64,000 nt of DNA. It comes from Lysobacter sp. yr284 (GTDB taxonomy: Bacteria > Pseudomonadota > Gammaproteobacteria > Xanthomonadales > Xanthomonadaceae). The notes below the pieces were generated by a model. That model saw nothing but the letters and a program-made list of their open reading frames with translations, was not told the DNA's origin and ran no database searches. This document shows positions 11,632-30,441 of the stretch, in pieces; positions within the stretch are counted from its first letter, which is position 1; each line of letters begins with the position of its first letter. The DNA lies in assembly GCF_900107375.1 (NCBI RefSeq), contig NZ_FNPT01000001.1, positions 682,001 through 746,000 on the forward strand, read 5' to 3'. The position numbers and the translations under genes are program-made.

Positions 11632-11673
11632 GTCGGCAAACAGTTTGCTGACGTTGCGAACGAACGTTCGCAA
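11632..11673. promoter_or_regulatory. Two tandem dyads upstream of the TonB receptor
   Basis: A near-perfect 10+10 inverted repeat (11632-11652, one mismatch, core GGCAAAC-A-GTTTGCT) is followed directly by a perfect 9+9 repeat, TTGCGAACG-AA-CGTTCGCAA (11654-11673). Their centres are about 21.5 bp apart, two helical turns. This arrangement suits cooperative binding of two dimers, for example of a TetR- or LacI-type repressor. The cognate regulator is not visible nearby. Confidence 0.55.
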
Positions 11674-11695
11674 ATCGGGGAGGGACGCCGGCTTT

Positions 11696-11902
11696 TGTGG
11701 GAGGGACTTCGGTCCCGGCGCCTTTCGCTCAGGTCATCGCGATCTGGCACAAGAGCGTCGGGCCTGAAGGCCCTCCCACAACAGCCGAAGGCCCGCAGAC
11801 TGCGCTGTTTTGGTGGGAGGGACTTCAGTCCCGATGCCTTTCGCTCAGGTCGCGGCGATCTGGCACGAGAGCGTCGGGCCTGAACGCCCTCCCACAACAG
11901 CC
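11696..11902. repeat. Tandem pair of BIME-like hairpin units (family B)
   Basis: Two ~91-bp units (11696-11786 and 11811-11902) each begin with GTGGGAGGGACTTC and end with its inverted partner GAAGGCCCTCCCACAAC (GAACGCCCTCCCACAAC in the second unit), so each folds as a hairpin. The units share their interior (CTTTCGCTCAGGTC, GCGATCTGGCAC) and clearly arose by duplication. Further copies lie at 53830-53915, 53952-53985 and 57518-57602. Confidence 0.85.
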
Positions 11903-11933
11903 CAATGCCTGATCGGGCCGCGACGCTCCACGC

Positions 11934-12860
11934 TCAGCCACGCACCAGCGTCGACTTGCCGAACAGGCTCTCGACCAGGTCGATCGCGATCAGCGCGGTG
12001 GCGTTGTCGCGGTCGAGGATCGGGTTGAGCTCGACGATGTCCAGCGAGCCCATGCGCCCGCTCTCGGCGATCATCTCCATCGCCAGTTGCGCCTCGCGGT
12101 AGTTCGGCCCGCCGGCGACGCCGGTGCCGACGCCGGGGGCGATGCTCGGGTCGAGGAAGTCGACGTCGAAGCTCACGTGCAGGTGGGTGTCCTCGTCGAG
12201 GTCGGCCAGCGCGTCCTCCATCACCCGCTTGATGCCGATGTCGCCGATCCGGCGCATGTCGTACACCGGCAGGCCGTGGCGGCGGATCAGTTGCTTCTCG
12301 CCGGCATCGACCGAACGCGTGCCGATCTGGCGCATCTGCCCGACCTGCATCGCCGGCGCCTCGCCGCCGAGGTGGGTCAGCTCGCGCGGCCCCAATCCGA
12401 TCAGGCAAGCCACCGGCATGCCGTGCAGGTTGCCGCTGGGGGTGATGTCGTTGGTGTTGAAGTCGGCGTGCGCGTCCAGCCACAGCACGCGCAGTTTCTT
12501 GCCTTGCGCGCGGCAGTGCTGGGCGACGGCGGTGATCGAGCCCAGGCCGAGGCAGTGGTCGCCGCCGAGCAGGATCGGCATGCGGCCCAGGCCGAGTTCG
12601 GCCGAGACGGCGTTCATCACCTGGCGGTTCCAGGCGATCACTTCGTCGAGGTGGCGGTAGCCGTCGACCGGCCCGGTCCAGGGGTTCGGCGGGCCGTCGA
12701 GGTTGCCGCGGTCGGCCACGTCCAGGCCGAGGCCGTGCAGCGCTTCGCGCAATCCGGCGATGCGCAGGGCCTCCGGGCCCAGGCGCGCGCCGCGATCGCC
12801 GGCGCCGACGTCGGTCGGTGCGCCTATCAACGAAACCGGCAAGGCAGTGGGGGAGCTCAT
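11934..12860 (-). CDS. rocF: Arginase
   Basis: This 308-residue arginase/agmatinase-family hydrolase splits arginine into ornithine and urea. The Mn-binding motifs are all visible: GGDHCLGLGS, DAHADFNT, and SFDVDFLDPSIAPGVGT with the following GGPNYREA. The enzyme is cytoplasmic. The start at 12860 (MSSPTALPVSLIG) is supported by AGGA 7 nt upstream and by family alignment. It lies beside the tetramate genes, whose NRPS module needs ornithine, and an arginase is known in the HSAF locus of L. enzymogenes, so a precursor-supply role is the natural reading. It is on the same strand as the ferredoxin reductase, 286 nt downstream. Confidence 0.93.
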   Translation of the reverse strand: MSSPTALPVSLIGAPTDVGAGDRGARLGPEALRIAGLREALHGLGLDVADRGNLDGPPNPWTGPVDGYRHLDEVIAWNRQVMNAVSAELGLGRMPILLGGDHCLGLGSITAVAQHCRAQGKKLRVLWLDAHADFNTNDITPSGNLHGMPVACLIGLGPRELTHLGGEAPAMQVGQMRQIGTRSVDAGEKQLIRRHGLPVYDMRRIGDIGIKRVMEDALADLDEDTHLHVSFDVDFLDPSIAPGVGTGVAGGPNYREAQLAMEMIAESGRMGSLDIVELNPILDRDNATALIAIDLVESLFGKSTLVRG

Positions 12861-12873
12861 GTGCGGGTCCTGA

Positions 12874-12893
12874 GCGGCCGCTTCGGCGGCCGC
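12874..12893 (-). promoter_or_regulatory. GC hairpin in the arginase leader
   Basis: GCGGCCGC (12874-12881) and its inverse (12886-12893) flank a four-base loop, 14-33 nt upstream of the arginase ATG and just before its ribosome site. Such a stable stem could be an mRNA processing or translation-control element. No T-run follows, so it is not a typical terminator. Confidence 0.45.
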
Positions 12894-13146
12894 GTGATGT
12901 GGGTGAAGCCGCGTGGGCGGCCGAACGATGGCGATGCGACCGTCGCGGCGGCCGGTGGGCAGGAATGCGCTCGCCGCAGCGGTTGCGCGATGCGGCTGCA
13001 TCGGCGTCGGGCCGGCGCGCGGCGCAACCACGACCTCGCCATGCCGATACGGCGCGCACGCCGCGGCCGCAGCGAAACCGATGCGGCGCGAGCGCGCCCG
13101 ACCCTGCCGCGCATGCGCCTGCCGCCCCCTGCCCCGCCGCGCCGTT

Positions 13147-13920
13147 TCACTTCTCGACGAAGGCCCGCTCGATCACGTAGTCGCCCGGCTCGCGCGTGCG
13201 CGGCGAGGCGACGAAACCGCGCCGGTCCAGCAGCGCGGCGGTGTCGGCGAGCATCTGCGGGCTGCCGCACAGCATCACCCGGTCCTCGGCCGGGTCCAGC
13301 GGCGGCAGGCCGAGCGCCTGGGTCATGGTGTCGGCGTCGATGGCGTCGGTGAGCCGGCCCTGGTTGCGGAACGGTTCGCGCGTCACCGTCGGGTAGTAGC
13401 GCAGCTGCTGCCGCACCGGCGGGCCGAGGAACTCGTGCTTGGGCAGTTCGCTCTCGATGAACTGCTGGTAGGCCAGATCGTCGATCCGGCGCACGCCGTG
13501 GGCGAGCACCACGGTCTCGAAACGCTCGTAGGTCTCCGGGTCGCGGACGATGCTCAGGAACGGCGCCAGGCCGGTGCCGGTGCCGAGCAGGTACAGCCGC
13601 TTGCCCGGGTTGAGGTCGTTCAGCACCAGCGTGCCGGTCGGCCGGCGGCTGACCAGGATCTCGTCGCCGCGCTCGATGTGGCGCAGGCGCGAGGTCAGCG
13701 GGCCGTCGGGCACCTTGATGCTGAAGAACTCCAGGTGTTCCTCGTAGTGCGCGCTGGCGATCGAGTACGCGCGCATCAGCGGGCGGCCGTCGATCTCCAG
13801 CCCGACCATGACGAAGTGCCCGCTGTCGAAGCGGAAGCCGGGGTCGCGGGTGGTGCGGAAGCTGAAAAGGCTGTCGTTCCAATGCCTGACTTCGATGACG
13901 CGTTCGGTCGCCAACTGCAT
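13147..13920 (-). CDS. fpr: Ferredoxin-NADP reductase of the tetramate cluster
   Basis: This 257-residue FAD enzyme transfers electrons between NADPH and ferredoxin/flavodoxin. Visible motifs are the FAD-binding RAYSIAS (residues about 53-59), the GTGTGLAPFLSIVRDP NADP-binding loop, the LCGSPQMLAD stretch and the C-terminal YVIERAFVEK. An AGGAGT ribosome site lies 8 nt before the ATG at 13920. It is divergent from the hydroxylase/desaturase gene, and the same pair occurs in the HSAF locus. The likely role is to deliver electrons to that di-iron oxygenase. A housekeeping duplicate role in redox defence is also possible. Confidence 0.92.
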   Translation of the reverse strand: MQLATERVIEVRHWNDSLFSFRTTRDPGFRFDSGHFVMVGLEIDGRPLMRAYSIASAHYEEHLEFFSIKVPDGPLTSRLRHIERGDEILVSRRPTGTLVLNDLNPGKRLYLLGTGTGLAPFLSIVRDPETYERFETVVLAHGVRRIDDLAYQQFIESELPKHEFLGPPVRQQLRYYPTVTREPFRNQGRLTDAIDADTMTQALGLPPLDPAEDRVMLCGSPQMLADTAALLDRRGFVASPRTREPGDYVIERAFVEK

Positions 13921-14458
13921 CTGGGTGACTCCTGCATGGAAGGGGCGCGATGGGTGTGGGGCGGCGGGTCCGCGCGAACGCGCACCGGGGCAGACCCGGC
14001 GCGCGGCGTCGGCTGCAATCGATGCGTCATCGTGCTGACGCGCTCGGGTAATTAATGGCCATCGCGGTCGCAGCGCTCGCGACGCAGGCGCGGCGCGACG
14101 GCCGGGCAATACCAGCACATTATTTTTTCCGGAGGGAAACGGATATTCCAAAGAATGATCCGCGTCGCAGGATAATCGGGCCTGCGCCTTTGACTGCGGA
14201 TCGGGCTTGCCGCGAATATTCGCCGGCATTATCTGAATCACATCGTCCGGCCGTCACGGAGCGCGCGAGCGCATAACCGGGCCGACCACCACCAGCCTGC
14301 CGGGAGGATCGCATGGGCGATTCGACGGGAACCTCTGCGCCAATGAATTCAAAGACCTGCGAAAAACCGCCGAGCGCTCGCCGGTTTCCGGGCGGCAGCG
14401 GTCTCATTATCGAAACGCGGCGGCCAGCTCATTTTCTCGAACATAATGGAAAAAGAAA
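13921..14458. promoter_or_regulatory. Divergent control region of the tetramate locus
   Basis: This 538-bp non-coding gap separates the minus-strand ferredoxin reductase from the plus-strand hydroxylase. It is markedly more AT-rich than its surroundings, with TAATTAAT at 14050-14057, a T-run at 14122-14129, a perfect GCGAATATTCGC palindrome at 14212-14223, and CATTAT/CATAAT boxes at 14405 and 14442 just ahead of the hydroxylase start. I infer that it holds the divergent promoters and regulator sites. I could not identify a full CRP/Clp-type TGTGA-N6-TCACA site; only a half site (TCACA near 14238) is visible. Confidence 0.6.
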
Positions 14459-15520
14459 ATGAATGGATTATCAGAGCACACTTTCGAAACGCGTGCTGCG
14501 TCGCAACAAGAGAGTGACGCGGCCGGGCAGGACGGCGCCGCCGCGGCCGGCGCCGGGATTATCCCGGAGCGGAACGCCGACCCGGTCACGCCGGCAGCGA
14601 CGACGCGGCTGGATTTTCTGCGGCACTGCGCCCACCCGCTGCTGATGCTGGCGGTGGCGGCCTACGTCTATGCAGGCATCGCGCGCGGCTGGGACCTGGG
14701 CGGCGCCAACTTCGCCTTCGTGTTGCTGACCATCGGCTACCTGGCGCTGCTGGAGCGGCTGATCCCCTACGAGCGCGGCTGGCTGCCGGATCGGCGCGAG
14801 TGGGGCCTGTACGGCGTGTACTTCTTCCTCACCGTGGTCGGCGGCGCGCTCGCGCAGATTCCGTTGATGGCGGCGGTGTCGGCGGTGGCGCCGCTGCATC
14901 CGGCGCTGCCGCTGTGGGCGGAAATCCCGCTGGCGCTGCTGCTGAGTTCGCTCGCCAGCTACGCGGTGCACCGCGCCGGCCACGACATCCCGCTGCTGTG
15001 GCGGCTGCACGGCGTGCACCACGTGCCGGACAAGGTCAACGTCGGCAACAACGGGGTCAACCACGTGCTCGACGTGACCCTGGCCCAGTTCGTGGTGCAG
15101 TTCGCGCTGGCGCTGGCCGGGTTCTCCGCGCATTCGCTGTTCGCGGTCGGCATCTTCGTCATCGCCCAGGGCTATTTCGTCCACGCCAACATCGACGTGC
15201 GCCTGGGCTGGCTCAACCACGTGCTCGCCAGCCCCGAACTGCACCGCATGCACCACAGCGCCGACAAGCACGAGGCCGGGCATTTCGGCTCGGACCTGTC
15301 GATCTGGGACCGCCTGTTCCGCAGCTACACCTGGCGGCCCGGCAAGCGCCCGCACCGGATCGGCCTGTTCGCGCCGGGCACGTTCCCGCCCAACCGCGCG
15401 CTGTTGTCCACCTTGCTGCATCCGTTGCGGCCGCGGCGCTATCCGCCCGCGCCGCCGCCCTCGCCCGCCCGCGCATCGCTCGCCTCCGCCGCACCCGCCG
15501 CGGACCGCGCGCCGCCCTGA
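14459..15520 (+). CDS. Fatty-acid-hydroxylase/sterol-desaturase family oxygenase of the tetramate cluster
   Basis: This 353-residue integral membrane di-iron protein has hydrophobic segments near residues 55-75, 85-103, 118-140, 150-170 and 205-240. The family's histidine clusters are HRAGHD (H171, H175), HGVHH (H184-H188) and HRMHH (H262-H266). The last ~35 residues are Pro/Ala-rich and probably disordered. It is the counterpart of the SD gene of the HSAF locus, which hydroxylates the finished ring system (established for L. enzymogenes); the substrate here is inferred from context. It starts the plus-strand biosynthetic operon, 139 nt ahead of the PKS-NRPS. Its ribosome site is poor (GGAAAAAG), which suggests modest translation. 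Confidence 0.9.
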   Translation: MNGLSEHTFETRAASQQESDAAGQDGAAAAGAGIIPERNADPVTPAATTRLDFLRHCAHPLLMLAVAAYVYAGIARGWDLGGANFAFVLLTIGYLALLERLIPYERGWLPDRREWGLYGVYFFLTVVGGALAQIPLMAAVSAVAPLHPALPLWAEIPLALLLSSLASYAVHRAGHDIPLLWRLHGVHHVPDKVNVGNNGVNHVLDVTLAQFVVQFALALAGFSAHSLFAVGIFVIAQGYFVHANIDVRLGWLNHVLASPELHRMHHSADKHEAGHFGSDLSIWDRLFRSYTWRPGKRPHRIGLFAPGTFPPNRALLSTLLHPLRPRRYPPAPPPSPARASLASAAPAADRAPP

Positions 15521-15659
15521 CCGCTTTGTTTCAGATCCAGGCCGGAACCCGTTCCGGCGCGCCACCGAACCGCTCCGCAAGACGCCCTTAAGACGACCCG
15601 ACGACCCGATCACACGGCCCGCCGCGCTCGCGCGTGGACGCATCTCCAAGGAATCGACC

Positions 15660-25134
<9,475 letters not shown>

Positions 25135-25145
<11 letters not shown>

Positions 25146-26883
25146 TTCCAGCGGCGATGCCGTCGCCAGCAAACGCGGGCCGGACTGGAGCGCGCGCACG
25201 CGCGCTCCGGGTTCGCGGCCGCGGGTCATCATCGTCGGCGCCGGCATGGCCGGCATGGCCACCGGCTGCTACGCGCAGATGAGCGGGATCCAGACCCGCA
25301 TCTTCGAAAAGCACGTGCTGCCGGGCGGCTGCTGCACCGCCTGGTCGCGCGGCGGCTACATCTTCGATTACTGCATCGAGTGGCTCAACGGCACCGCGCC
25401 GGGCAACAACGCCAACCAGGTCTGGCGCGAACTCGGCGCGCTCGACGGCAAGACCGTGCGCAACTTCGAGCTGTTCAACAAGGTCGTCGACGAACACGGC
25501 CGCGAGGTCAACTTCTACAACGACCCCGACAAGCTCGAACGCGAGCTGATCGCGGTGTCGCCGCAGGACGCTGCGCTGATCAAGGCGTTCTGCGCCGATT
25601 TCCGCCGCTTCACCAAGCTCGCCCTGCACCCGTTCCTGAAGCCGCCGCCGCTGGAGAGCTGGAAGGAGAAGCTGGCCACGCTGCGCCAGGTGCTGCCGGC
25701 GTTCGCGCTGTTCTGGCGCACCGGCGCGGCGCAGATGGGGCCGTACGCGGACCGCTTCGCCGATCCCTTGCTGCGCCGCGGTTTCCGCAACATGTTCTTC
25801 CAGGACCCGGGCAACTTCGCGGTGCTGCCGTTCCTGTACAACCTGGCCGAGGCCTACAACGACAACGTCGGCTTCCCGCAGGGCGGCTCGCTGGGGCTGT
25901 CGCGCTCGGTCGAGGAACGCTACCTCGGCCTGGGCGGCCACATCGCCTACCGCACCCGGGTCGACCGGGTGCTGGTCGAGGACGGCCGCGCGGTCGGCGT
26001 GCGGCTCAAGAACGGCGAATGCCACTACGCCGACCACGTGGTCTCGGCCTGCGACGGCCTGTTCACCCTCAACACCCTGCTCGACGGCCAGTACAGCAAC
26101 CCGCGCCTGGACAAGCTGTTCAAGGAAGTGCTGCCGCGGCCGGGCGAACGCTATCCCGGCGTGGTCTCGGCGTTCGTCGGTTTCGACGGCGACGTGCCGG
26201 CCGGCGAGTCGCACAGCACCACCTACCTGCTCGGCGCCGACGACGCGGCGCGGCTGCCCGGCGGCGACCAGGGCAGCCTGGTGGTGCAGTTGCGCTCGCG
26301 CTACTCCGACGGCTTCGCGCCGCCGGGCAAGTCGGTCATCCACGTCACCTACTTCAGCGACTACGACTACTGGAAGCAGCTGCGCAGCAGCGACCGCCGC
26401 CAGTACTGGGCGAAGAAGCGCGAGGTCGCCGAGTTCGTGCGCGAGTTCCTGGAACGCACCTATCCCGGCATCGGCGCGCGCATCGAGCTGGTCGACGTCG
26501 GCACCCCGGCCACCACCGAGCGCTACACCGGCAACCACAAGGGCGCGATCCTGGCCTGGAAGTCGCCCGACGCCGACGACCTGATCGCCGCGCTGATCGC
26601 CAAGGACCGGCTGCGCCTGCAGGGCCTGCGCGGGTTCTCGATGGCCGGGCACTGGGTCGCCGGCGGGAGCCTGATCAAGGCCGCGTCCAGCGGCCGCTTC
26701 TGCGCGCAGTACCTGTGCGAAGAACTGGGCGTGCCGTTCAAGGCCTGGGAGAGCGGCAACCGCGAGCCCTGGCATCGCGACAAGCTCGGCCAGCTGCCGC
26801 AACTCGACGACGGCCCGGCGCTGGAACGTCCGTCGCGGCCGCGCGCCGTCCCCACCGCCGTCGCGGCGCTTCCGGCCGCCTGA
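25135..26883 (+). CDS. FAD-dependent oxidoreductase 1 of the tetramate cluster (phytoene-desaturase-like)
   Basis: This 582-residue flavoprotein has an N-terminal Rossmann FAD motif (VIIVGAGMAGMATGCY, residues about 30-45), the LPGGCCTAW segment, the mid-protein GGSLGLSRSVEERYLGLGG and the C-terminal SMAGHWVAGGSLIKAASSGR FAD loop of the CrtI/phytoene-desaturase family. In the tetramate pathway such enzymes close the carbocycles on the polyene. Its ATG lies inside the end of the synthase gene (11-nt overlap) with GGGGAG upstream, so translation is coupled. It is very similar to the next gene along its whole length, which indicates a tandem duplication. The position matches OX1 of the L. enzymogenes HSAF locus. 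Confidence 0.93.
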
Positions 26884-26963
26884 CCCCGAGGACCCGACCA
26901 TGCCGCACCCCCACGGCAACACAGCGCGCGCCCGCGACCGGCGTTTCCCCGCGGAGGCCGGCC

Positions 26964-28700
26964 ATGGCGCGCGATAACGGCCCCGATTGGAGCGAACGCG
27001 GCGCGTCCGCGGACGGCAAGCCGCGGGTGATCGTCATCGGCGGCGGCGTCGGCGGCCTGTCCACCGGCGTCTACGGCCAGATGAGCGGATTGCAGACGCG
27101 GATCTTCGAGACCCACGTGCTGCCCGGCGGCTGTTGCACCGCCTGGTCGCGCCAGGGCTACATCTTCGACTACTGCATCGAATGGCTGATCGGCACCGGC
27201 GCCGGCAACGACGCCAACCGGGTCTGGCGCGAGCTCGGCGCGCTCGACGGCAAGACCGTGCGCGACTTCGACATGTTCAACAAGGTCGTCGACCGCGACG
27301 GCCGCTCGGTGACCTTCTACAACGATCCCGACCGGCTCGAGGCGCACCTGCTGGAAATTTCCCCGGCCGACGCCGAACCGATCAAGGCCTTCTGCGCCGA
27401 CCTGCGCCGCTTCGTCAAGATCGAGCTGTACCCGTTCCTGACCCCCGACCCGCTCAAGAGCGTCGGCGAAAAACTGCGCACGCTGCTGAAGGTGCTGCCG
27501 GCGTTCCGCCTGTTCTGGCGCAACGCCGCCACGCCGATGCATCGCTTCGCCGACCGCTTCAGCGACCCGTTGCTGCGCCGCGCGTTCCGCAACATCTTCT
27601 ACCAGGACCCGGAAACCTTCCCGGTGCTGCCGTACCTGTACAACATGGCCTGCGCGCACAACCGCAACGCAGGCTTTCCCGAGGGCGGCTCGCTGGGTCT
27701 GTCGCGCTCGATCGAAGAGCGCTACCTCGCGCTCGGCGGCATCCTCAACTACCGCTGCCGGGTCGACAAGATCCTGGTCGAGGACGGCCGCGCCGTCGGC
27801 GTGCAGCTCAAGGGCGGCGCGCGCCACTACGCCGACATCGTGGTGTCCGCCGCCGACGGCTACACCACGCTGTACGGCATGCTCGAAGGCAAGTACACCA
27901 GCCCGGCGATCGAAACCCTGTACGGCGAGATGCTGGACAAGCCCGGCATCCTGTTCCCGGCGGTGGTCTCGGCCTTCGTCGGCCTGACCGGCGACTTCGA
28001 CCCCGACGACTCGCACAGCACCACTTACCTGCTCAGCGAGGAAGAAGGCCGGCAACTGCCCGGCGCGCTGCAGAACAGCATCGTGGTGCAGCTGCGCTCG
28101 CGCTATTCCGACGGCTTCGCCCCGCCCGGCCGCGCGGTGATCCACTGCACCTACTTCAGCGACTTCCACTACTGGCGCACGCTGCGCACCGAAGACCGCA
28201 AGCGCTATTGGGCGGAAAAGCGCCAGGTCGCGCAGTTCGTGCGCGGGTTCCTGGAGCGGCGCTATCCGGGCATGAACGAGCGGATCGAACTGGTCGACGT
28301 GGCCTCACCGGCCACGACCAAGCGCTACACCGGCAACAGCAACGGCTCGATCCTGGCCTGGAAGGCCTTCAGCGACGCCGAGGACCTCGCCAACGAGCTG
28401 GTCAACAAGGGCCGCATGCAGTTGCCCGGCCTCAAGGGCTTCTACATGGCCGGGCAATGGGTCGGCCTGGGCGGGCTGATCCGCGCCGCCTCCACCGGCC
28501 GCTTCGCCATGCAGTACATCTGCAAGGAACTGGGCCGCGAATTCCAGGCCTTCGAAAGCCAGGGCGGCGAACGCTGGCACACCGGCAAGCTCGGGCAGTT
28601 CCCCCAGCTCGACAAAGCACTCGACAAGCAGTCGGCCGACCGCCCCGCGCGCGCTGCGCGCGGCGACGACGCGCCGGCGCTGCACGCCACCATCGTCTGA
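26964..28700 (+). CDS. FAD-dependent oxidoreductase 2 of the tetramate cluster
   Basis: This 578-residue CrtI-type flavoprotein has a Rossmann motif VIVIGGGVGGLSTGVY, an LPGGCCTAW segment identical to the preceding gene, GGSLGLSRSIEERYLALGG, and the C-terminal YMAGQWVGLGGLIRAASTGR. It starts 80 nt after the previous stop with GGAG 8 nt before the ATG; the frame extends upstream only through unrelated sequence. It most closely resembles the preceding gene, and corresponds by order to OX2 of the HSAF locus, where this class forms the second five- or six-membered ring. The exact ring assignment cannot be read from the sequence. Confidence 0.93.
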   Translation: MARDNGPDWSERGASADGKPRVIVIGGGVGGLSTGVYGQMSGLQTRIFETHVLPGGCCTAWSRQGYIFDYCIEWLIGTGAGNDANRVWRELGALDGKTVRDFDMFNKVVDRDGRSVTFYNDPDRLEAHLLEISPADAEPIKAFCADLRRFVKIELYPFLTPDPLKSVGEKLRTLLKVLPAFRLFWRNAATPMHRFADRFSDPLLRRAFRNIFYQDPETFPVLPYLYNMACAHNRNAGFPEGGSLGLSRSIEERYLALGGILNYRCRVDKILVEDGRAVGVQLKGGARHYADIVVSAADGYTTLYGMLEGKYTSPAIETLYGEMLDKPGILFPAVVSAFVGLTGDFDPDDSHSTTYLLSEEEGRQLPGALQNSIVVQLRSRYSDGFAPPGRAVIHCTYFSDFHYWRTLRTEDRKRYWAEKRQVAQFVRGFLERRYPGMNERIELVDVASPATTKRYTGNSNGSILAWKAFSDAEDLANELVNKGRMQLPGLKGFYMAGQWVGLGGLIRAASTGRFAMQYICKELGREFQAFESQGGERWHTGKLGQFPQLDKALDKQSADRPARAARGDDAPALHATIV

Positions 28701-28713
28701 CAGGAGCACGGCC

Positions 28714-30441
28714 ATGCCGAGCAGCAAGCGGGAAAGCATGATCATCATCGGCGCGGGGTTGGGCGGCCTGTCCACCGGCTGCTACGCGCAGATGAACGGC
28801 TACAAGACCCAGATCTTCGAGATGCACGAGATCCCCGGCGGCTGCTGCACGGCCTGGGACCGCGGCGATTTCACCTTCGACTGCTGCATCAGCTGGCTGC
28901 TCGGCAACGGCCCGGGCAACGAGATGCACCAGATCTGGCTGGAGCTCGGCGCGCTGCAGGGCAAGCAGATGCGCCACTTCGACGTGTTCAACATCGTGCG
29001 CGGTCGCGACGGCCGCGCGGTGTACTTCTACTCCGATCCGGACCGGCTGGAGGCGCACCTGCTGGAGCATTCGCCGGCCGACGCCAAGCTGATCCGCGAC
29101 TTCGTCAAGGGCCTGCGCAGCTTCCGCAAGGCGCTGGCGGTGTATCCCTTCCTCAAGCCGGTCGGGCTGATGGGGCGCTGGGAGCGCTGGAAGATGCTGG
29201 CGTCCTTCCTTCCGTACTTCAACGCCATCCGCAAGTCGATCAGCGTGCTGATGACCGACTACTCGGCCAAGTTCAAGGACCCGCTGCTGCGCGAGGCGTT
29301 CAACTTCATCCTCTACGAGAAGCACCAGAACTTCCCGGTGCTGCCGTTCTACTTCCAGCTGGCCTCGCACGCCAACCTGTCCGCCGGCGTGCCCGAGCAC
29401 GGCTCGCTCGGCCTGGCCAAGTCGATCGAGGAACGCTACCGGCGCCTGGGCGGCCAGGTGCACTACAACGCGAAAGTCGAGGAGATCCTGGTCGAGGACG
29501 ACCGCGCGGTCGGCATCCGCCTCAGCGACGGGCGCGAGATCCGTTCCGACATCGTGGTCTCCGCCGCCGACGGCCAGACCACGCTGATGAAGTTCCTCAA
29601 GGGCCGCTACCTCAACGACACCTACCGCAAGCTCTACACCCAGACCATCGCCGAGCCGCACATGGTCTTCCCGGGCTACTTCATCACCTTCCTGGGCTTG
29701 AACAAGCCCTTCCCCGAGGGCGAGCCCTGCGCGACCTACCTGCTCGACGACGAGGAAGCCCAGGAGATGCTCGGCATCCGCCACCCGAGCATCAACGTGC
29801 AGTTCCGCAGCCAGCACTATCCCGAGCTGGCGCCGAAGGACCATTGCATCGTCTACGCCACCTACTTCTGCGACATCGCGCCGTGGCGCGAACTCAACGA
29901 AGGCCCCGAGCAGGTCAGCCGCAAGCGCAAGGGCGAAGAGCTGCACACCCTGCCGGTGCGCCGCGGCCACGAGTACCACGCGGCCAAGCGGCGGGTCAGC
30001 AACGCGATGATCCGGCTGCTGGAGAAGCGCTATCCCGGGCTCAAGGATTCGATCGTCGTGCGCGACGTCTCCAGCCCGCTGACCCAGGTGCGCTACACCG
30101 GCAACTTCGACGGCACCGTGCTGGGCTGGCAGCCGTTCGTGGAGAGCGGCGAGACCATGGAGGAGGAGATCAAGAAGCACGGCCCGGTGATGGAAGGGCT
30201 GTCGAACTTCTACATCTCCGGCGTGTGGGCCACCACCGGCGGCCTGATCCGCGCCGCCGCCGCCGGCCGCCACGTCATGCACTTCGTGTGCAAGGACGAC
30301 GGTCGCGACTTCACCGCCAGCATCGACGACCACGCGCCGATGCCGACCCACCTGATCCACCCGGTCGGGCCGAGCAAGCCCGCCTACGCGCCGCCCAGCG
30401 GCTTTCCGCAACTCGCCACGACCAGGACCGCAAGCACATGA
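28714..30441 (+). CDS. FAD-dependent oxidoreductase 3 of the tetramate cluster
   Basis: This 575-residue protein is the third and most diverged CrtI-type flavoprotein of the set: Rossmann motif MIIIGAGLGGLSTGCY starting by residue 9 (shorter N-terminus than its two paralogues), IPGGCCTAWDRG, GSLGLAKSIEERYRRLGG, and the C-terminal YISGVWATTGGLIRAAAAGR. The internal KGEELHTLPVRRGHEY insertion is absent from its two neighbours. AGGAG precedes the ATG 13 nt after the previous stop, and the stop overlaps the next start by four bases. By order it matches OX3, which acts first in ring formation in L. enzymogenes. Confidence 0.93.
   Translation: MPSSKRESMIIIGAGLGGLSTGCYAQMNGYKTQIFEMHEIPGGCCTAWDRGDFTFDCCISWLLGNGPGNEMHQIWLELGALQGKQMRHFDVFNIVRGRDGRAVYFYSDPDRLEAHLLEHSPADAKLIRDFVKGLRSFRKALAVYPFLKPVGLMGRWERWKMLASFLPYFNAIRKSISVLMTDYSAKFKDPLLREAFNFILYEKHQNFPVLPFYFQLASHANLSAGVPEHGSLGLAKSIEERYRRLGGQVHYNAKVEEILVEDDRAVGIRLSDGREIRSDIVVSAADGQTTLMKFLKGRYLNDTYRKLYTQTIAEPHMVFPGYFITFLGLNKPFPEGEPCATYLLDDEEAQEMLGIRHPSINVQFRSQHYPELAPKDHCIVYATYFCDIAPWRELNEGPEQVSRKRKGEELHTLPVRRGHEYHAAKRRVSNAMIRLLEKRYPGLKDSIVVRDVSSPLTQVRYTGNFDGTVLGWQPFVESGETMEEEIKKHGPVMEGLSNFYISGVWATTGGLIRAAAAGRHVMHFVCKDDGRDFTASIDDHAPMPTHLIHPVGPSKPAYAPPSGFPQLATTRTAST

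Noticed and set aside
11696-11902. Possible CRISPR array
   Set aside because: Only two long units that are hairpins themselves, with homologous interiors rather than unique spacers, and no cas genes anywhere in the window.
12874-12893. Terminator between ferredoxin reductase and arginase genes
   Set aside because: The GC hairpin has no following U-run and lies right before the arginase ribosome site, so it is treated as a leader hairpin.
14230-14245. Clp/CRP binding site in the biosynthetic control region
   Set aside because: Only one TCACA half is present; the facing TGTGA at six-base spacing is absent.
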